A DNA stretch of 64,000 nt from Bacteroidales bacterium (GCA_017513445.1 JAFXFS010000001.1:1-64000); one strand, 5' to 3'; counted from the first letter of the stretch, positions 53,379-62,069 are shown. Translations and numbers: made by a program. The notes: a model not told the origin generated them from the letters alone.

Positions 53379-54197
53379 ATGAAAAAGATATTATCGATAC
53401 TATCTCTAATGATTTTTATGGCGGGATGTGCTGAGTTTGAAGCACCGGATCGCTACACTCCTGTTACAATGGAGGCAAACACTACAATCAAGGCCTTCAA
53501 GGCACTATACTCTACAGGTCCTACGAAGATTGTTGACGATATCATCATTTCAGGAGTTGTAAATAGTAGTGATAAAGATGGCAATATTTATAGAACACTT
53601 TATATTCAGGACGAAACAGGCGGATTGGAGGTAAAGGTTGGCAAAACAGGACTTTACAACATTTATAAAGAGGGTATGACTCTATATATCAAGGCGAAGG
53701 ATCTTGTTTTGGGAGCATACGGAGGCGTTGTAGGTCTTGGAGCTGCTTCAACAGAGGATAGATATGAGACATCATACTTGGATGTTCAGCATATGATTGA
53801 TACTCACATATTTAAAGGTGAGGTTGGTGAGAAAATCCAGCCAAAAGTTCTTACAAGTGGGTCAGAGGTTAAAGATGCACTTTTGGGAACATTGGTAACT
53901 CTACAAGGTGTAACATACTCTGGTGGAGATAATGTTACAATTGGTGGCAAACTGGTTCCTCTAACAACTTGGGCGGTATCTTCATCTAAAAATGAAGGAA
54001 ATGCTCTTTCTGGTAACCAAAATTTCTCGTTTGGAGGAACAAAGATTGTTGTCAGATCGAGTGGTTACGCAAAATTTGCTGATGAGGAGGTTGCTATTCA
54101 AGAGGGAGGAAGAGCAAATTTAACAGGAATTTTAACAAAATATTATAGTACGTATCAATTGGTTCTATTATCAGTTGATGGAGTAGAAGTATTGTAA
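53379..54197 (+). CDS. DUF5689 lipoprotein (SusD-position partner of the receptor)
   Basis: 272 aa. Lipobox MAGC (Cys17), then a single DUF5689-like module: IVDDIIISGVVNSSDKDGN, LYIQDETGGLEVKV, LVTLQGVTYSGG and a C-terminal YYSTYQLVLLSVDGVE. It occupies the place of SusD directly after the receptor, so it may be the surface substrate-binding lid. The OB-like fold suggests nucleic acid as ligand, by inference. It overlaps the next gene by 1 nt (TAATG). Confidence 0.85.
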   Translation: MKKILSILSLMIFMAGCAEFEAPDRYTPVTMEANTTIKAFKALYSTGPTKIVDDIIISGVVNSSDKDGNIYRTLYIQDETGGLEVKVGKTGLYNIYKEGMTLYIKAKDLVLGAYGGVVGLGAASTEDRYETSYLDVQHMIDTHIFKGEVGEKIQPKVLTSGSEVKDALLGTLVTLQGVTYSGGDNVTIGGKLVPLTTWAVSSSKNEGNALSGNQNFSFGGTKIVVRSSGYAKFADEEVAIQEGGRANLTGILTKYYSTYQLVLLSVDGVEVL

Positions 54198-55222
54198 TGT
54201 TTAATTTTGTAAAGTATCTATTAGGCACAAAGGGCAAACCGAAAGGTGGTGATAATCAAAAGATTACCACCCAGTATGTTATGTTCTACAATCTTGATAA
54301 CCTATACGATACAGTGGATGATCCCAAGACTAACGATGATGAATATACCCCAACCGGAGCTAAAAGGTGGACAAAGGGCAGATATTATCAGAAGTTGTCT
54401 AATCTTGCAGATGTAATAGCTGCAGTAGCTGCTGACAAGAAGATGTTCCCAGCTATGATTGGTGTCTCTGAGGTCGAGAATAAAACTGTTTTGAAGGATT
54501 TAGTATCTCAAAATCAGATCTCAAAGGCCAATTACTCATACATTCACTATGAATCTGGAGATCAACGAGGCGTAGATGTAGGACTTCTCTATCGCCCTGA
54601 TGTTTTTCAGGTCGAAGAGAGTACACACATCAAGTTGAAACTCAGAAGTGGAAGGGAGTATCTTGGTCGTGATGTTTTGGTTGTAAGGGGTAGAATGGAT
54701 AATGTAATGTATTGCATCTATGTATGTCATCTTACATCTCGACGCGCAGGAACTGAGTGTTCTGCAGGGTTTAGACGTGCAGGAACAGAGACAATTCGAG
54801 ATCATGCAGCAGAGATGCGCCAAAAATATCCATTTATCAAGGTGATAGTTATGGGAGATATGAATGATAATCCTTGTGATGAATCATTGGCAGATCTTCT
54901 TGGTGCAAAACGCACAATTCAAGAGTCAGTTGGTGGATACTTTAATCCATTTTGGCAACTATACGATATGGGATATGGTTCATCTATGCACGGATGTCAT
55001 TGGATGATGTTTGATAATATCATAGTAGATGACAGTATTATCTTCTCAAAAGTTGGAGATTTAACCATTAAAAAGATTGGAAAATACTATGGTGAGGTCT
55101 TCAGTCGCCCATTTATGTTGCAATCAGGAAAAGAGCCGAAACGTACTTACATAGGTGATAAATATAAAAATGGTTATAGCGACCATTTGCCTGTATTAAT
55201 TAAATTAGAATCAAATTTTTAA
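54197..55222 (+). CDS. EEP-family enzyme 2, without signal peptide
   Basis: 341 aa. Full active site: Asn32 (FYNLDNLYD), Glu92 (GVSEVEN), His178 (VCHLTSRRAG), Asp221/Asn223 (GDMNDNP), and Asp329/His330 (GYSDHLP). It is a paralogue of the gene at 49588 but starts MFNFVKYLLGTKGKPKGG, a short hydrophobic/basic stretch that is too weak for a typical signal peptide. It may work in the cytoplasm on imported fragments, or may be membrane-associated. The ATG overlapping the previous stop is the only sensible start; a missed upstream signal is unlikely. ahcY begins 4 nt after. Confidence 0.88.
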   Translation: MFNFVKYLLGTKGKPKGGDNQKITTQYVMFYNLDNLYDTVDDPKTNDDEYTPTGAKRWTKGRYYQKLSNLADVIAAVAADKKMFPAMIGVSEVENKTVLKDLVSQNQISKANYSYIHYESGDQRGVDVGLLYRPDVFQVEESTHIKLKLRSGREYLGRDVLVVRGRMDNVMYCIYVCHLTSRRAGTECSAGFRRAGTETIRDHAAEMRQKYPFIKVIVMGDMNDNPCDESLADLLGAKRTIQESVGGYFNPFWQLYDMGYGSSMHGCHWMMFDNIIVDDSIIFSKVGDLTIKKIGKYYGEVFSRPFMLQSGKEPKRTYIGDKYKNGYSDHLPVLIKLESNF

Positions 55223-55226
55223 CAAA

Positions 55227-56465
55227 ATGAGTCAAATTAAAGATATAAATCTCTGGGAATCAGGAAGTAGAAAGATTGAGTGGGTAAAGCAAAATATGCC
55301 TATTTTACGCTCAATTGAGGCAGAATTTGCTGAAGAAAAACCATTCGATGGATTAAAAGTGGCTTTATCGGTACACTTGGAGGCAAAAACTGCATATTTG
55401 TGTAAAGTGTTAGCGACAGGTGGTGCAGAAATGTATGTAACTGGTAGTAATGTTTTGTCAACTCAAGACGACGTGGCAGCTGCGTTGGTAAAGGCTGGAT
55501 TAAATGTTTTTGCTTGGTATAATGCTTCTGATGAGGAGTATCACCAACATTTACGTTCAGTTATTGAGATAGGTCCAAACATTATTATTGATGATGGTGG
55601 AGACTTGGTTAATCTGATTCACAAAGAGTTCCCACAACTTATTCCAAATGTAATAGGTGGTTGTGAGGAGACTACAACAGGTATTAACAGACTTATTGCA
55701 ATGGCAAAAGTTGATGAGTTGAAGTTCCCGATGATGATGGTGAACAATGCTAATTGTAAATATCTTTTTGATAACAGATATGGTACAGGTCAATCGGTTT
55801 GGGATGGAATAAACCGCACAACAAACCTTATAGTTGCAGGAAAAGATGTAGTTGTAGCTGGATATGGTTGGTGTGGAAAGGGTATCTCAATGAGAGCAAA
55901 AGCTTTAGGTGCAAACGTAATTGTAACAGAGGTAAATCCTATCAAGGCAATGGAGGCAGTTATGGATGGATTCAAGGTTATGCCTATGGAGAAGGCAGCG
56001 GAACTTGGTGATATCTTCGTTACTGCAACCGGATGTGATGGCGTTATTACAGGAGAGCACTTTGTAAAAATGAAGGATGGAGCAATTTGCTGTAATGCAG
56101 GCCATTTTGATTGTGAAGTAGATGTAAGCTATCTTCGCAAGAATGCAAAGGAGAGCTTCGAGGCACGTAACAACATTATCGGTTATAGACTTGAAGAGGG
56201 AAGAGTTATCTACATTTTGGGCGAGGGAAGATTGGTAAATCTTGCTTGTGGTGATGGCCACCCTGCAGAAATTATGGATATGAGTTTTGCTATTCAGGCA
56301 CTTAGTGCTCGTTATCTTGCTAAACTTAAAGGTAAATTACCTTCAACAGTTATTATGGTCCCAGAAGAGATTGATGAAGATGTGGCGAAACGTAAACTAA
56401 ACTCTTGGGGTATCTCAATTGATACACTTACTCCAGAGCAACAACGTTACCTAAACAGTTTCTAA
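55227..56465 (+). CDS. ahcY: Adenosylhomocysteinase, short type
   Basis: Splits S-adenosylhomocysteine into adenosine and homocysteine with bound NAD. Visible: LSVHLEAKTA, GGCEETTTG, the NAD-binding VVVAGYGWCGKGI, GHFDCEVDV, and NLACGDGHPAEIMD. 412 aa and an ending TPEQQRYLNSF, instead of about 470 aa with the KPDxYRY tail of most Bacteroides enzymes. This is the shorter form seen in archaea and thermophilic bacteria. It is 4 nt after the EEP gene, so it may be cotranscribed with the nuclease locus. A terminator follows. Confidence 0.93.
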   Translation: MSQIKDINLWESGSRKIEWVKQNMPILRSIEAEFAEEKPFDGLKVALSVHLEAKTAYLCKVLATGGAEMYVTGSNVLSTQDDVAAALVKAGLNVFAWYNASDEEYHQHLRSVIEIGPNIIIDDGGDLVNLIHKEFPQLIPNVIGGCEETTTGINRLIAMAKVDELKFPMMMVNNANCKYLFDNRYGTGQSVWDGINRTTNLIVAGKDVVVAGYGWCGKGISMRAKALGANVIVTEVNPIKAMEAVMDGFKVMPMEKAAELGDIFVTATGCDGVITGEHFVKMKDGAICCNAGHFDCEVDVSYLRKNAKESFEARNNIIGYRLEEGRVIYILGEGRLVNLACGDGHPAEIMDMSFAIQALSARYLAKLKGKLPSTVIMVPEEIDEDVAKRKLNSWGISIDTLTPEQQRYLNSF

Positions 56466-56485
56466 TCAATCATTTATAGTAAAAG

Positions 56486-56519
56486 AAGAGGTGCCCGAAA
56501 ATTTCGAGCACCTCTTTTG
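56486..56519. terminator. Bidirectional terminator between ahcY and the C69 gene
   Basis: AAGAGGTGC and GCACCTCTT arms flanking an inner CGAAA/TTTCG pair, followed by TTTTGTTTT. On the other strand A/T runs are also present, so it may serve both convergent genes. Confidence 0.85.
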
Positions 56520-56543
56520 TTTTACTCAAATCAATAACGAAGA

Positions 56544-58238
56544 TTAGTTTATACGTAATGTCTCACCATTATCTTCAACGATTGCTTTAAGCCATTTCTC
56601 AGGATAAGGTGGATGTCCTGGAGATGCAGGAATATCTTTGTCGTGGCCATTATCCTTAAATGATCCATCTTCGTTTTGATGTTTTACATTACCATCCATA
56701 AATTTAACCAATACGAAGTTTTCAAGTTCTTGCCAATCGTTAAACATTTTTTGAGCAGTATTAACTGTATATTCAGTCAATAATTTAATTGCTTTCTTCT
56801 CTTTACCTGCTTTTACAAGTTTTTGAGCCTCTTTGTCAATCTCTGTAACCTCTTTCATACAGGTTGTTTCGTGTTTCTTTGCTGCATCTTGAAGAACTGG
56901 AGCAACTCTATCATACATTAGATAAGCAAAGTGTGTTACTCGGTTGAACAACCAGAAAGCAGAAGTTGGAGAGTATTTCATCATTGAACCATTACCCTCT
57001 CTGAAGCATTCAGGAATTTCAGTTGTGTTTGTGTAAATAGGTGATAGACAAGATGTTGCGGCATCATCAACACCAAACCATAGGATACCTCCTACAGTGT
57101 CATCAAGCCAATTACGAGCTTGTCCTAACATCCAGTAACCTGTTTGTTGAGTAGCGATTGCTCTTTCGTGAGTATATCTTTTACCCTCATACTCAAAGCT
57201 CATTGGACGCCAACGATATGGAAGTGCGTGAGGACCAGCTCCAATGTCAGTGGTCATATCCATAGGGGTATTTTCATAATGGTCTCTCATAACATTTGCA
57301 ACTTCGTGAACATCAACCTTTTGTGCTGGTTTGATGTAAAGAGGCATCTTGTTAGCAGCATTTCTGCCCATTGCGAAATCCAGATATTCATTTGCAGCTC
57401 TGCTGTGAGATCCAGAAGCATCTTCCCAATCAAAGCGACCTTTACCAAGAATATTGAACGCAGCCCATACTCTTGCTTCACAACCTCTTAGACCAGAAAA
57501 ATCTGCAGGGCAGTATGTATCACAAAAACTAAATTCAGAATCTTCTCCTTCAAATAGACCCGCCTTTCTTGCGAAAGAGATTACATCTTTGGAGTAAAGG
57601 CAATTTTCAGGATCATTCATATCAAATTTATCGATACGGCTTTGGTTTGCGTGAGCAGAGATGTAGCCATCGGGGATGCGAATTGCTACCCATACTGTAC
57701 CCTTCTCTTCTCCTTTTCCAACCATCTCCATAATCCAGGCTTCATTCTTGTCGGCAATCGAGAATGACTCTCCACCTGATGCATATCCATAAGTTTGAGT
57801 CAATTCATCCATAATTTTAATCGCTTCACGGGCGGTTTTTGCTCTTTGAAGAGTTACCCAAATCAATGAACCGTAATCTATTATGCCGTCAGGATTAGGA
57901 AGTTGTTGAAGTCCTCCAAATGTGGTTTCGGTGATAATAAGTTGGTGTTCATTCATATTACCAACTGTTTGGTAGGTCTTGGAAACTTGAGGAATCTTTC
58001 CCAAATATTTTCCACTGTCCCATTCATAAATATCCATCATAGTGCCCTTAGGAAAACTTTGAGCAGGACGATAATAGACCTCGCCATAAAGTTGGTGAGA
58101 GTCTGCTGAATAGGTCACCATTACAGATCCATCTTTGGACGCTCCACGGGTTACAATTACGTTAGAACAGGCAAAGAGATCGCTATTGACAATAAAAATA
58201 GAGGCTAATAGGAGGAAGATGGTAGATAATCTTTTCAT
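56544..58238 (-). CDS. Secreted C69-family dipeptidase
   Basis: 564 aa. Signal peptide to residue 23 (...NSDLFA), then CSNVIVTRGASKDGS: Cys24 becomes the N-terminal nucleophile of an Ntn hydrolase fold, as in PepD dipeptidases. Family segments: TTFGGLQQLPNPDGIIDYGSL, GESFSIADKNEAWIMEM, and a C-terminal helical region. Periplasmic or secreted peptide breakdown, like the C1 peptidase at the window start. It is the last chromosomal gene before the integrated element. Confidence 0.9.
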   Translation of the reverse strand: MKRLSTIFLLLASIFIVNSDLFACSNVIVTRGASKDGSVMVTYSADSHQLYGEVYYRPAQSFPKGTMMDIYEWDSGKYLGKIPQVSKTYQTVGNMNEHQLIITETTFGGLQQLPNPDGIIDYGSLIWVTLQRAKTAREAIKIMDELTQTYGYASGGESFSIADKNEAWIMEMVGKGEEKGTVWVAIRIPDGYISAHANQSRIDKFDMNDPENCLYSKDVISFARKAGLFEGEDSEFSFCDTYCPADFSGLRGCEARVWAAFNILGKGRFDWEDASGSHSRAANEYLDFAMGRNAANKMPLYIKPAQKVDVHEVANVMRDHYENTPMDMTTDIGAGPHALPYRWRPMSFEYEGKRYTHERAIATQQTGYWMLGQARNWLDDTVGGILWFGVDDAATSCLSPIYTNTTEIPECFREGNGSMMKYSPTSAFWLFNRVTHFAYLMYDRVAPVLQDAAKKHETTCMKEVTEIDKEAQKLVKAGKEKKAIKLLTEYTVNTAQKMFNDWQELENFVLVKFMDGNVKHQNEDGSFKDNGHDKDIPASPGHPPYPEKWLKAIVEDNGETLRIN

Positions 58239-58279
58239 ATTTTATCAAATTTAATTAATAATTTACCTTTTAGTTACGA

Positions 58280-58287
58280 CAAATATA
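58280..58287 (-). promoter_or_regulatory. Predicted -7 box of the C69 dipeptidase gene
   Basis: Minus strand reads TATATTTG, 41 nt before the ATG. The element boundary therefore lies beyond it. Confidence 0.6.
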
Positions 58288-58369
58288 TTCATTATCTCTG
58301 GAAAAATCTAACGAATGAGGGGAAATAATGATGGCAGCACTGGTGTTCAATGACTTATGAGGATTTAGG

Positions 58370-58531
58370 ATGAAAGCCTCGCCGATGCAAAAGTGCAAGG
58401 AAATGAAAGGTAATGAGGGCAGACGGTTTTCAAATCATTACCCGATAACGAGGCAAGTTTATAGGTTGTTGGAGTTCATTTCTACTCTCTGCTACATTCT
58501 GCATAACAATGTACAACTCGCTGATAACTAA
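58370..58531 (+). CDS. Possible 53-residue protein before the integrase (uncertain)
   Basis: An ATG frame ending 25 nt before the integrase: basic N-terminal part (MKASPMQKCKEMKGNEGRR) and a more hydrophobic second half (YRLLEFISTLCYIL). No family recognised. It may be chance coding in the att region or a small accessory gene. Confidence 0.2.
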   Translation: MKASPMQKCKEMKGNEGRRFSNHYPITRQVYRLLEFISTLCYILHNNVQLADN

Positions 58532-58556
58532 TTTTGTAACCAAAAAGAATTAGATT

Positions 58557-59780
58557 ATGCGAAGTACATTCAAGGTGCTGTTCTATGTGAACGGAAGCAA
58601 AGAGAAAAACGGTATTGTCCCCATTATGGGGCGAGTGACAATCAATGGCTCGGTGGCTCAATTCAGTTGCAAACTGACCATCGCAAAAACGATGTGGGAT
58701 GCCAAAGGTAATCGGGCAAAGGGCAAGAGCAAAGAATCGAGAGACATCAATTTAGCTTTGGATAACATCAAGGCTCAAATCATCAAGCACTACCAACGCA
58801 TTTCGGATAGAGAAGCCTATGTTACTGCTGAAATGGTACGCAATGCTTATCAAGGTATCGGAACAGAGTATGAAACACTGCTCGGTGCATTTGATAAAGA
58901 CAACGATAGTTTCAAGAAGCGTATAGGCATAGACCGTGCAGCAAGTTCTTACAAGGTGCGTGTAAGGTCACGAAATCATTTGGCTGCATTCATCAAGAAG
59001 TGCTACAAGCGCAGTGATATTTCTATGCTTGAACTTACTCCCGATTTTATCAAGGAGTATGAAATCTATCTTTCTACCGATGCTGGTTTGCATAATGGTA
59101 GTGTATGGTCGCATTGTATGTGGCTGAAAACAATAGTGTCAAAGGCTCATTACAATGGACTGACACCAAGAAATCCGTTTGCTCAGTATCGGGTTAATCA
59201 GAATATCAAGGAGCGTCAATACTTGACCGAAGATGAAATCAAGGCTGTAATGACACACGAGTTTGCGGATAAGAAGTTGGCTTATATTCGAGACCTGTTC
59301 GTGTTTGCAAGTTTTACAGCTTTGTCATTCGTGGATATAAAGGAACTGACCACAGATGATATTGTAGAGATTAACGGAGAGAAATGGATTCTATCCAAGA
59401 GACACAAAACAAAGGTCAATTTCCAAGTGAAGTTGCTGGATATTCCATTGCAGATAATCAAACGTTACGAGAGATTCCAAGAGGACAAATTGGTGTTTCC
59501 TAATCTGAACTATTGGAACATCTGTAAACCACTGAAAAAGATGATAAAAGAGTGCGGTATTACGAAGGATATTTCATTTCATTCAAGTCGCCATGGATTC
59601 GCTACGCTTGCTCTGAGCAAGGGCGTTCCTATTGAGAGTGTGAGCCGAGTATTGGGGCACACGAACATAACCACGACACAAAAGTATGCCAAGATTACCA
59701 CCGAAAAAATAGACAAGGATTTGACGATGTTCGGTAACAGACTTAATCAATCGTTTAGTGAAATCTCAATAGCAATGTAA
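58557..59780 (+). CDS. Tyrosine-type site-specific integrase (IntDOT-like)
   Basis: 407 aa. An arm-binding N-terminal domain (1-about 95), a SAM-like core-binding domain (about 100-215) and a catalytic domain. HxxR is His342/Arg345 (FHSSRHGF), then His368 (LGHTN) and nucleophile Tyr377 (TQKYAKI). The first catalytic Arg is replaced by Ser257 (FTALSFVDI). IntDOT of Bacteroides conjugative transposons also has Ser there, so this is not a sign of decay. It integrates and excises the element. Target site not identified. RhuM-like gene starts 2 nt after the stop. Confidence 0.93.
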   Translation: MRSTFKVLFYVNGSKEKNGIVPIMGRVTINGSVAQFSCKLTIAKTMWDAKGNRAKGKSKESRDINLALDNIKAQIIKHYQRISDREAYVTAEMVRNAYQGIGTEYETLLGAFDKDNDSFKKRIGIDRAASSYKVRVRSRNHLAAFIKKCYKRSDISMLELTPDFIKEYEIYLSTDAGLHNGSVWSHCMWLKTIVSKAHYNGLTPRNPFAQYRVNQNIKERQYLTEDEIKAVMTHEFADKKLAYIRDLFVFASFTALSFVDIKELTTDDIVEINGEKWILSKRHKTKVNFQVKLLDIPLQIIKRYERFQEDKLVFPNLNYWNICKPLKKMIKECGITKDISFHSSRHGFATLALSKGVPIESVSRVLGHTNITTTQKYAKITTEKIDKDLTMFGNRLNQSFSEISIAM

Positions 59781-59782
59781 CT

Positions 59783-60154
59783 ATGGAACGATCAATTATA
59801 ACAATCAGCGAGAATGGCAGAGTGAATATCCCAAGCGCTAATGTTTGGATGTCTGAAATGGAATTAGTGGAGTTGTTCGGGGTAATAGTCCCGACACTCC
59901 GAGCCGCCATTAGAGCAATATACAAGAGTGGAACGCTTTGTCCTGTAAGCACCCAACGATGCGATTTGGCTACCCCTGCAAGTTGGGCAACATTCTACAA
60001 TCTCGAAGTGGTTATTGCTCTTGCATTTAGGTTAAACACCTATGAGGCAAGCAGGATAAGGCAAAAGGTATTGGAGAGTTTATACCAGCGAAAAGAGAAT
60101 GGAATAGACTTCTTGATATTGTTAGGGAATAATTCACATTTATATTACAACTAA
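59783..60154 (+). CDS. Small RhuM-like accessory protein
   Basis: 123 aa. The N-terminal half reads RVNIPSANVWMSEMELVELFGV, similar to the start of RhuM/virulence family proteins (..VWLTQAQMAELF..). It predicts a winged-helix-like DNA-binding fold, followed by FYNLEVVIALAFRLNTYEASRIRQKV. Such small genes often follow integrases in Bacteroides elements. Role unknown; a regulator of excision is one possibility. 2 nt after the integrase, so translated together. Confidence 0.6.
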   Translation: MERSIITISENGRVNIPSANVWMSEMELVELFGVIVPTLRAAIRAIYKSGTLCPVSTQRCDLATPASWATFYNLEVVIALAFRLNTYEASRIRQKVLESLYQRKENGIDFLILLGNNSHLYYN

Positions 60155-60287
60155 ATACTAATGTATAACCCCAACAATCTTATTGTTTAAGGTTACTTGA
60201 TTCATATTCCACATTGTACAAAGCGATAGTATATGAGCAAACCGAATAAAATTTTTGGCAATTCATTATTTATTTGAATCCTTTTTG

Positions 60288-60295
60288 TATCTTTG
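60288..60295 (+). promoter_or_regulatory. Predicted -7 box of the AbiE pair
   Basis: TATCTTTG, 33 nt before the ATG at 60329. It rules out the in-frame TTG at 60293 as a start. Confidence 0.65.
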
Positions 60296-60328
60296 CATTT
60301 GAAAAATCATCAAAATTTCAAAGGTAAT

Positions 60329-60937
60329 ATGACTAATGAATATTCAATAGATAGTACAACTCTTAGGCAACGTATAGAAGCGATGCCAGAGGATTGTATA
60401 CTGTTTCGTTCAGACTTTCCTGAATACCACACGGAGTTTGTGGGAAGTATTTTGTCTGAATTAACGACAGAAGGTGTACTTGTTAAAATTGCACATGGAA
60501 TATATGCCAAGCCGAGAAAAAGTCGGTTCGGTATTGTGCTTCCTTCTGTTGATAAGGTAGTACAAGCAATTGCTGCTAGAGATAACGCAGAGGTATTGCC
60601 ATCAGGCATGACAGCTCTGAATGCATTAGGGCTATCGACTCAAGTACCGATGAATTACACCTTCCTAACTACCGGTAGTGAAAGAATTGTAAACTTATCC
60701 AATAGGAAAGTGGTATTAAAACGTGGTGTGCCCAAGAACTTCTGCTATGGGACTCGCCTCATTTCTCTACTTGTTCAAGCTCTCAAGGCTCTGAAAAAAG
60801 AAAATGTAGGAGAAGATGAGCTAAATATAATCCAACAATTGGTATTGAGAGAAACGGACAAGGAGACACTTGTCAAAGATGTAGATATGATGCCTGCGTG
60901 GATGAAACGAATTATAAAGCCAATGCTAACCGCTTAA
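60329..60937 (+). CDS. AbiEi-type antitoxin (DUF6088)
   Basis: 202 aa. The N-terminal winged-helix part (STTLRQRIEAMPEDCILFRSDF, ILSELTTEGVLVKIAHGIYAKP) is typical of AbiEi antitoxins that repress their own promoter. A C-terminal domain (GMTALNALGLSTQVPMNYTFLT) follows. It pairs with the nucleotidyltransferase toxin 14 nt downstream to form a type IV toxin-antitoxin and abortive-infection system. Start chosen downstream of the -7 box. Confidence 0.88.
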   Translation: MTNEYSIDSTTLRQRIEAMPEDCILFRSDFPEYHTEFVGSILSELTTEGVLVKIAHGIYAKPRKSRFGIVLPSVDKVVQAIAARDNAEVLPSGMTALNALGLSTQVPMNYTFLTTGSERIVNLSNRKVVLKRGVPKNFCYGTRLISLLVQALKALKKENVGEDELNIIQQLVLRETDKETLVKDVDMMPAWMKRIIKPMLTA

Positions 60938-60951
60938 AAGAAACATAGATT

Positions 60952-61971
60952 ATGGGAAAATTGTGGTTAAACAATGAAATAGTAGACCGTTTGGCAATGT
61001 TGCAGCAGACAGAAGCCAGACATTCTGGTGTTAATCAAGTTGCTATAGAAAAGGACTGGTGGGTAACTGTTACGCTGAAGGCATTATTCCAAACAGATTG
61101 CCGTGATTCTTTGATATTCAAAGGCGGAACATCGTTGTCAAAAGGTTTTGGCATCATTGAGCGTTTTTCTGAAGATATTGACTTGGCAATTAGTCATTCG
61201 TTCTTTGGTATTGAGAAGACTGGTAAAAGTCAGCGTGAGAAATTACGCAAAATGTCACGAGCGTATATTCATAAGACCCTTTCTGCTCAATTAGATGCCC
61301 GTTTGAAAGAAATGGGAGTCTCTGGTTACAGTATAGAGAATGTTTCCCAAGTACAGGATAAAAATGGAGAATGGCGACCGATAGATTCAGACAAGGATCC
61401 TACTGTAATCCTATTACACTATCCGTCAATTCTTGAAGATACTATCAATTATATTCCTCCACGTGTAAAGATTGAGATTAGTTGTCTTTCAATGGATGAA
61501 CCAACGGAATTACGACCAATTCGTTCTTTAATCGGTGAAAGTTTTGATGGCGAAGATACTGACGCAGAAAGTCTTGTTAGAACAGTAGTTCCTTCTCGCA
61601 CATTCCTTGAAAAACTATTTCTTTTGGCGGAAGAATTCCAAAAAGAAAAACCTCGGAGCGTACGAATGTCACGACATCTGTATGACTTGGAAAAACTGAT
61701 GGATACAGAGTATGGTAAAGAAGCGTTGTCGAATCGCGAACTTTATGATGCCATTATTGAACATCGTAAGGCTTATTATGCTTTGAAGTATGTAAACTAT
61801 GATTCACACACACCATCAACCATCAATTTTACGATACCAGAATCGGCTATGGAGGCGTGGCAAGATGACTATGCCGATATGAGACGGTTCTTCATCTATG
61901 GTGAATCTTTAGAGTTTGATGAACTTATGCAGAAAATGAGAGAGTTGCAAGAAAGAGTGAGGATTATGTAA
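60952..61971 (+). CDS. AbiEii-type nucleotidyltransferase toxin
   Basis: 339 aa. Nucleotidyltransferase motif GGTSLSKGF (58-66) with Asp75/Asp77 (EDIDLAI), as in AbiEii/MenT toxins, which stop growth by modifying RNA or tRNA ends with nucleotides. Helical C-terminal half. 14 nt after the antitoxin. Intact active site. Confidence 0.9.
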   Translation: MGKLWLNNEIVDRLAMLQQTEARHSGVNQVAIEKDWWVTVTLKALFQTDCRDSLIFKGGTSLSKGFGIIERFSEDIDLAISHSFFGIEKTGKSQREKLRKMSRAYIHKTLSAQLDARLKEMGVSGYSIENVSQVQDKNGEWRPIDSDKDPTVILLHYPSILEDTINYIPPRVKIEISCLSMDEPTELRPIRSLIGESFDGEDTDAESLVRTVVPSRTFLEKLFLLAEEFQKEKPRSVRMSRHLYDLEKLMDTEYGKEALSNRELYDAIIEHRKAYYALKYVNYDSHTPSTINFTIPESAMEAWQDDYADMRRFFIYGESLEFDELMQKMRELQERVRIM

Positions 61972-62069
61972 AGATTCCAACCACCGAACAAACCCGTACC
62001 AAATTACTGAAAATGTAAAAATCAAACTTGTAGGCAAACTTTGATAAAATACTTATCTCCTTCCTGAAG

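Larger units (their letters stand above)
58239..58556. other. Junction region between the C69 gene and the integrated element
   Basis: 318 nt. The first 50 hold the C69 promoter (58280-58287). From about 58310 the base composition is richer in G and C and purine-rich. The left end of the element (attL) must lie in this region or just inside it, but without the right end no direct repeat can be identified. A 53-codon frame is listed separately. No tRNA gene seen. Confidence 0.5.

Noticed and set aside
49588..54197. TonB receptor locus as a polysaccharide utilisation locus
   Set aside because: There is no SusD, glycosidase, sulfatase or hybrid two-component gene; all enzymes present are nuclease or EEP type.
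58239..58556. tRNA gene as attachment site of the element
   Set aside because: No cloverleaf or T-loop GTTCRANYC sequence was found here or in any other intergenic gap.
58557..59780. Integrase as a dead gene because the first Arg is missing
   Set aside because: The frame is intact and the same Ser substitution is found in functional IntDOT.
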